Shown here in pieces: positions 13,149 through 15,786 of a DNA stretch of 15,786 nucleotides. Position 1 is the first letter of the stretch; each line of letters starts with the position of its first letter. Both the position numbers and the translations under genes were made by a program. Under the pieces are notes generated by a model, which saw only the letters and a list, made by a program, of their open reading frames with translations, searched no databases and was not told the DNA's origin. Origin of the DNA: CAIQIA01 sp049317465 (lineage in GTDB: Bacteria > Cyanobacteriota > Cyanobacteriia > PCC-6307 > Cyanobiaceae); assembly GCA_049317465.1 (NCBI GenBank), contig JBMOIF010000052.1, forward strand, positions 1 to 15,786, in the 5' to 3' direction.

Positions 13149-15786
13149 TCAGACGATGGTGAAGTCGGTGTTGAGCAGGCGCACCGCCGTGGTGGCGAAA
13201 CGGGTGGCCGCCAGGGGACCGCTGCCGTCCGGGTCGTAGAACACGCCCGAGTTGTTGCGGTCGTAGAAGACGCGGGTGGTGCCGAGGGTGGCACCAGTGC
13301 CCCGCACCTGCTCGAACTGGTTGGCGGCCACCGTGGTGGCCGTGGCCCCAAAGGCAGCGAAGATGCCGCGGCTGAGGGCCAGGCGATCGGTGCCCTGGGC
13401 GAAGTCGCTGATGGTGTCGACGTTGGTGGCCGCGTTGAGGGCGCTCGAGAAAATGAACTGGTCAGCACCCAGACCGCCGGTGAGGATGTCGTTACCATCA
13501 CCACCATTGATCGAGTCGTTGCCGGCTCCACCGTTGATGCTGTCGTTGCCCGCCAGGCCGTTGATGACGTCAGCGGCAGCGGTGCCCAGGAGGTTGTCGT
13601 TGGCGGCGGTGCCGTTGATGACGTTGCCCGCAGGAGGGACGACGGGCGGAGGGGCCACCGGGGGGATCCCCACAAGGGTGAAGTCAGTGTTGGCGAGAGC
13701 CGGGATCACCGGCGCAGCACCCACAGCCGGAACGCTGGCGGCCGTAGCAAAACGAACGGGTGCGGATGCACCGGTGCCATCGGGATCAAAGAACAGATCG
13801 CCGTTGGTGGTGTTGAACAGAATCCGCTGACCAGCAGCGTTGGCCGTCGTCACCCCTGCACCGGAACGGAACTGAGCAGCGGTCAGGACCGTACCGGCAT
13901 TGACCGTTGTGAACACAGCGCGGTCGAGAACGAAGGTGTCGGTGTTGCCCGCCACCTTGCTGAAATCAAGCACGCGATCGACGTTGGTCGCCCCGAGGGC
14001 GGAATCAAAGATGAAACGGTCATTACCGAGGCCACCAAACAACGAGTCGTTGTTCAATCCGCCGGCCAGGGAGTCGTTGCCGTCGCCGCCGTTGATCGAA
14101 TCATTGCCGGCGATCCCCCTCAGCCAGTAATCCATGGGAACCGGCAGACCGGTCAATGGATTCAGGATGACATTGCCAAGGGCATCAATCTGAGGGGCCG
14201 TACGACCACCCCCGCCGGGAAGCGCACCGGAGAGCAGATCGGAGAAGGCGGAACCGATCACACCCTCCACAGACAGGAAAGAATCGGGAACATTGATGCC
14301 GACAGGAACGGCAGCAGCACCGATGTTATCGAGGTCCACCGTGACGCCGACCCGGGCAGGGCCGGTGCCAGGGCCAACCCCGATGCTGCGGGAATAATCG
14401 ACGATGTCAAAGCCGATGTCCCCGAGGAAGACGTTGTTGTAACCGATCTCTGAGGGATCGTTGGCGAACAGGTCGTCACCATCGAGACCATTGAGCAGAT
14501 TATTACCCAGTCCGCCATCGATGGTGTCGTTGCCAGCGCCGCCGTTGATCACGTCGACACCACCACCACCGTAGATACGGTCATTGCCATCACCGCCTTC
14601 GATCACATCCCCATCACCGGTGGGATCCAGATTGCCAAGAGCATCAACAGCCCCGTTGTCGCCATAAATGATGTCATTGCCCGCCTGTCCATTAATGTCA
14701 TCTGCGCCAAATCCACCGAAGATAGTATCAATACCATCCCCGCCAAAGATCAGGTCAATTCCACCTGCACCGTGCAGACGGTCATTGCCGGCATCACCCC
14801 AGATCATGTCATCGCCATCGACATCATTGATCACGTCATCGCCAAGGCCGCCGTGGAGGAAGTCGTTGCCGAGGCCGCCCTCGACGGTGTCGTTGCCGCC
14901 ATCCGCCCAGACCGTGTCATTGCCACCACCGGCGTTGATGCGGTTGGCCAGGTCGGTGCCACCGATCACTTCGCTGGAATTGCCGATGCCGTTGGGGCTC
15001 GCAACACCACGGGCATCGGTGTAGGCGCCCTGGTTGCCGTAGAAGGTGCCGGCGTAGAAGCCCGCCTGGTTGGAGGCCCGCAGGGCGGTGAGGGTCGCGA
15101 AGGTGGGCGGAGCAGGAACGGCGCCCATCTCGACCGTGCTGTCCGGCGCTGAGAAGATATCGGAGTAAAGGTGCTTGACGCCGGTGTTGCGCATCACCAA
15201 ATCGGCGAAGGTCTGGGCGTCGATCTCCAGCAGGATGTTGGAGCCGGCCAGGCGATCGAGGTAGTAGAAGCGGTCGCCGTTCTGCAGCTTCAGCAGCTGG
15301 GTGGAGAAGATTGCATCAAAGGTGCTGCCCAGCTGGCCATTGATCACCTTGGCTTCTGCCAGGCCACCCACCCAGAGGTCGATGTTCCAGAAGTCCTGGT
15401 TGCCACCACCCATGAACAGGGGATCATTCATGGCCAGATCGGCGGCGGCCGAGAGAGCATCGCGGTATGCGGTCACCGCAGGAGCCGTCGCCGTGGCCTT
15501 GGTGTCGGCCAGCTGCAGGGTCTGCCAGTTGGCCAGCGTGTAGGTGAGGTACGGCTGAACCAGGCCCACTGTGAGGGTGCGGCCGTAGGTGTTCAGGATC
15601 GCTTCAGGCGCATAGGCCATGATCAGATCCTTGAGTGTGTCGTCCGGGTGCAGCAGGTTGAGGCCCACCTCATCCCAGCTGGCATAGGGGGCCAGATCGG
15701 GGCTGCCGGTCTGGGCATAGAGGCTGGCGCGCACATCGTTCCAGCTCGGCTGACCGCTGTCTCGACCGGCAACGATGTTGAGGGCC
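13149..15786 (-). CDS. Second heme peroxidase-RTX protein (N-terminus beyond right edge)
   Basis: Open to the right edge: 878 residues visible, the N-terminal part missing. It begins inside the peroxidase domain at ALNIVAGRDSGQPSWNDVR, the counterpart of ALNIARGRENGIPGLNQAR in the downstream gene. The two stay alignable through WVGGLAEAK, LGSTFDAIFSTQLLKLQNGDRFYYL and FADLVMRNT. After visible residue about 225 come RTX nonapeptides (283-442), then a domain with GFDIVDYSRS...FLSVEGVIGS that resembles residues 1019-1070 of the neighbour. The end holds two copies of an RTX plus C-terminal module joined by a proline-rich linker (PPVAPPPVVPPAG). It ends LLNTDFTIV, a common cyanobacterial RTX C-terminus. 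No Ig-like domains are seen. It is likely exported by type I secretion and folded by calcium outside the cell. The first Arg of the family's LNIxRGRD hallmark is Ala here. A strong terminator follows. Confidence 0.93.
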   Translation of the reverse strand, partial: ALNIVAGRDSGQPSWNDVRASLYAQTGSPDLAPYASWDEVGLNLLHPDDTLKDLIMAYAPEAILNTYGRTLTVGLVQPYLTYTLANWQTLQLADTKATATAPAVTAYRDALSAAADLAMNDPLFMGGGNQDFWNIDLWVGGLAEAKVINGQLGSTFDAIFSTQLLKLQNGDRFYYLDRLAGSNILLEIDAQTFADLVMRNTGVKHLYSDIFSAPDSTVEMGAVPAPPTFATLTALRASNQAGFYAGTFYGNQGAYTDARGVASPNGIGNSSEVIGGTDLANRINAGGGNDTVWADGGNDTVEGGLGNDFLHGGLGDDVINDVDGDDMIWGDAGNDRLHGAGGIDLIFGGDGIDTIFGGFGADDINGQAGNDIIYGDNGAVDALGNLDPTGDGDVIEGGDGNDRIYGGGGVDVINGGAGNDTIDGGLGNNLLNGLDGDDLFANDPSEIGYNNVFLGDIGFDIVDYSRSIGVGPGTGPARVGVTVDLDNIGAAAVPVGINVPDSFLSVEGVIGSAFSDLLSGALPGGGGRTAPQIDALGNVILNPLTGLPVPMDYWLRGIAGNDSINGGDGNDSLAGGLNNDSLFGGLGNDRFIFDSALGATNVDRVLDFSKVAGNTDTFVLDRAVFTTVNAGTVLTAAQFRSGAGVTTANAAGQRILFNTTNGDLFFDPDGTGASAPVRFATAASVPAVGAAPVIPALANTDFTLVGIPPVAPPPVVPPAGNVINGTAANDNLLGTAAADVINGLAGNDSINGGAGNDSINGGDGNDILTGGLGADQFIFSSALNAATNVDTISDFAQGTDRLALSRGIFAAFGATATTVAANQFEQVRGTGATLGTTRVFYDRNNSGVFYDPDGSGPLAATRFATTAVRLLNTDFTIV
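13152..13547 (-). repeat. Terminal copy of the duplicated C-terminal RTX module
   Basis: It encodes NDSINGGAGND, DQFIFSSALNAATNVDTISDF, a beta segment, VFYDPDGSGPLAATRFAT and ends LLNTDFTIV at the stop codon. It is the probable type I secretion signal of the second peroxidase. Confidence 0.85.
13668..14105 (-). repeat. Internal copy of the duplicated C-terminal RTX module
   Basis: It encodes NDSINGGDGND, DRFIFDSALGATNVDRVLDF, a beta segment, LFFDPDGTGASAPVRFAT and ends ALANTDFTLVG. The same order of elements recurs at 13152-13547. In this copy the sequence reads on through a proline-rich linker. Confidence 0.85.
14460..14939 (-). repeat. RTX nonapeptide array of the second peroxidase
   Basis: This is a run of GGxGxDxxI/L nonapeptides (visible residues 283-442), for example GGLGNDFLHGGLGDDVIND and GGDGIDTIFGGFGADDING. 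It is interrupted once by a proline/aspartate insert (NLDPTGDGD). It is calcium-binding by family. Confidence 0.9.

Noticed and set aside
13065..14453. A 462-codon plus-strand frame opposite the second peroxidase
   Set aside because: Its product is Gly/Val/Arg/Glu-rich shadow sequence produced by the antisense of RTX repeats, and it runs through the minus-strand terminator.
14460..14939. Regularly spaced short repeats resembling a CRISPR array
   Set aside because: The period is 27 nt with degenerate units, all in one frame encoding GGxGxDxxx. They are RTX repeats, not repeat-spacer units.

Overview
The window is GC-rich (strong G/C preference at third codon positions) and dense. It reads as chromosome of a unicellular picocyanobacterium of the Synechococcus/Cyanobium group. 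The main evidence is the clpR-clpP3 pair: a Clp subunit lacking the catalytic serine, followed by an intact one. The ilvC and cobD genes next to it and the EPS-type glycosyltransferases fit this. The assignment is inferred from protein families, not from a marker gene.

Layout. Positions 1-3289 (+ strand) hold a conserved-looking housekeeping run: the 3' part of clpR, clpP3, ilvC (ketol-acid reductoisomerase) and cobD/cbiB (cobamide biosynthesis). A 222-bp gap before ilvC holds an inverted repeat and a doubtful minus-strand mini-ORF. Positions 3283-5222 (- strand) hold a GT4 glycosyltransferase followed by a WcaJ/ExoY-type sugar-phosphate transferase, a probable exopolysaccharide or cell-surface glycan unit. 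This unit meets cobD tail to tail with a 7-nt overlap. Positions 5311-5553 (+) probably encode a small unknown protein.

Positions 5556-15786 (- strand), about two thirds of the window, hold two very large secreted-type proteins. Each joins an animal-type (myeloperoxidase/peroxidasin-like) heme peroxidase to RTX calcium-binding repeats. The downstream one (2464 aa, complete) carries five Ig-like domains, three of them in a tandem 191-residue repeat, and ends in a serralysin-like C-terminal domain. The upstream one runs off the right edge. It has only RTX arrays after the peroxidase and ends in two tandem copies of a different RTX C-terminal module. A strong intrinsic terminator lies between them, so they are probably separate transcripts.

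Working together (inference): the peroxidase pair looks like extracellular or cell-surface enzymes exported by a type I secretion system and folded by external calcium. No ABC exporter or membrane-fusion gene is in the window. The neighbouring glycan genes may also act at the cell surface, but nothing in the sequence links them mechanistically. The most notable region is the peroxidase-RTX locus. Its components belong to known families (bacterial peroxidases of the 'peroxicin' type), so novelty would lie in the architecture and pairing, not in a new enzyme class. No tRNA, rRNA, insertion sequence, CRISPR array or phage gene was seen.
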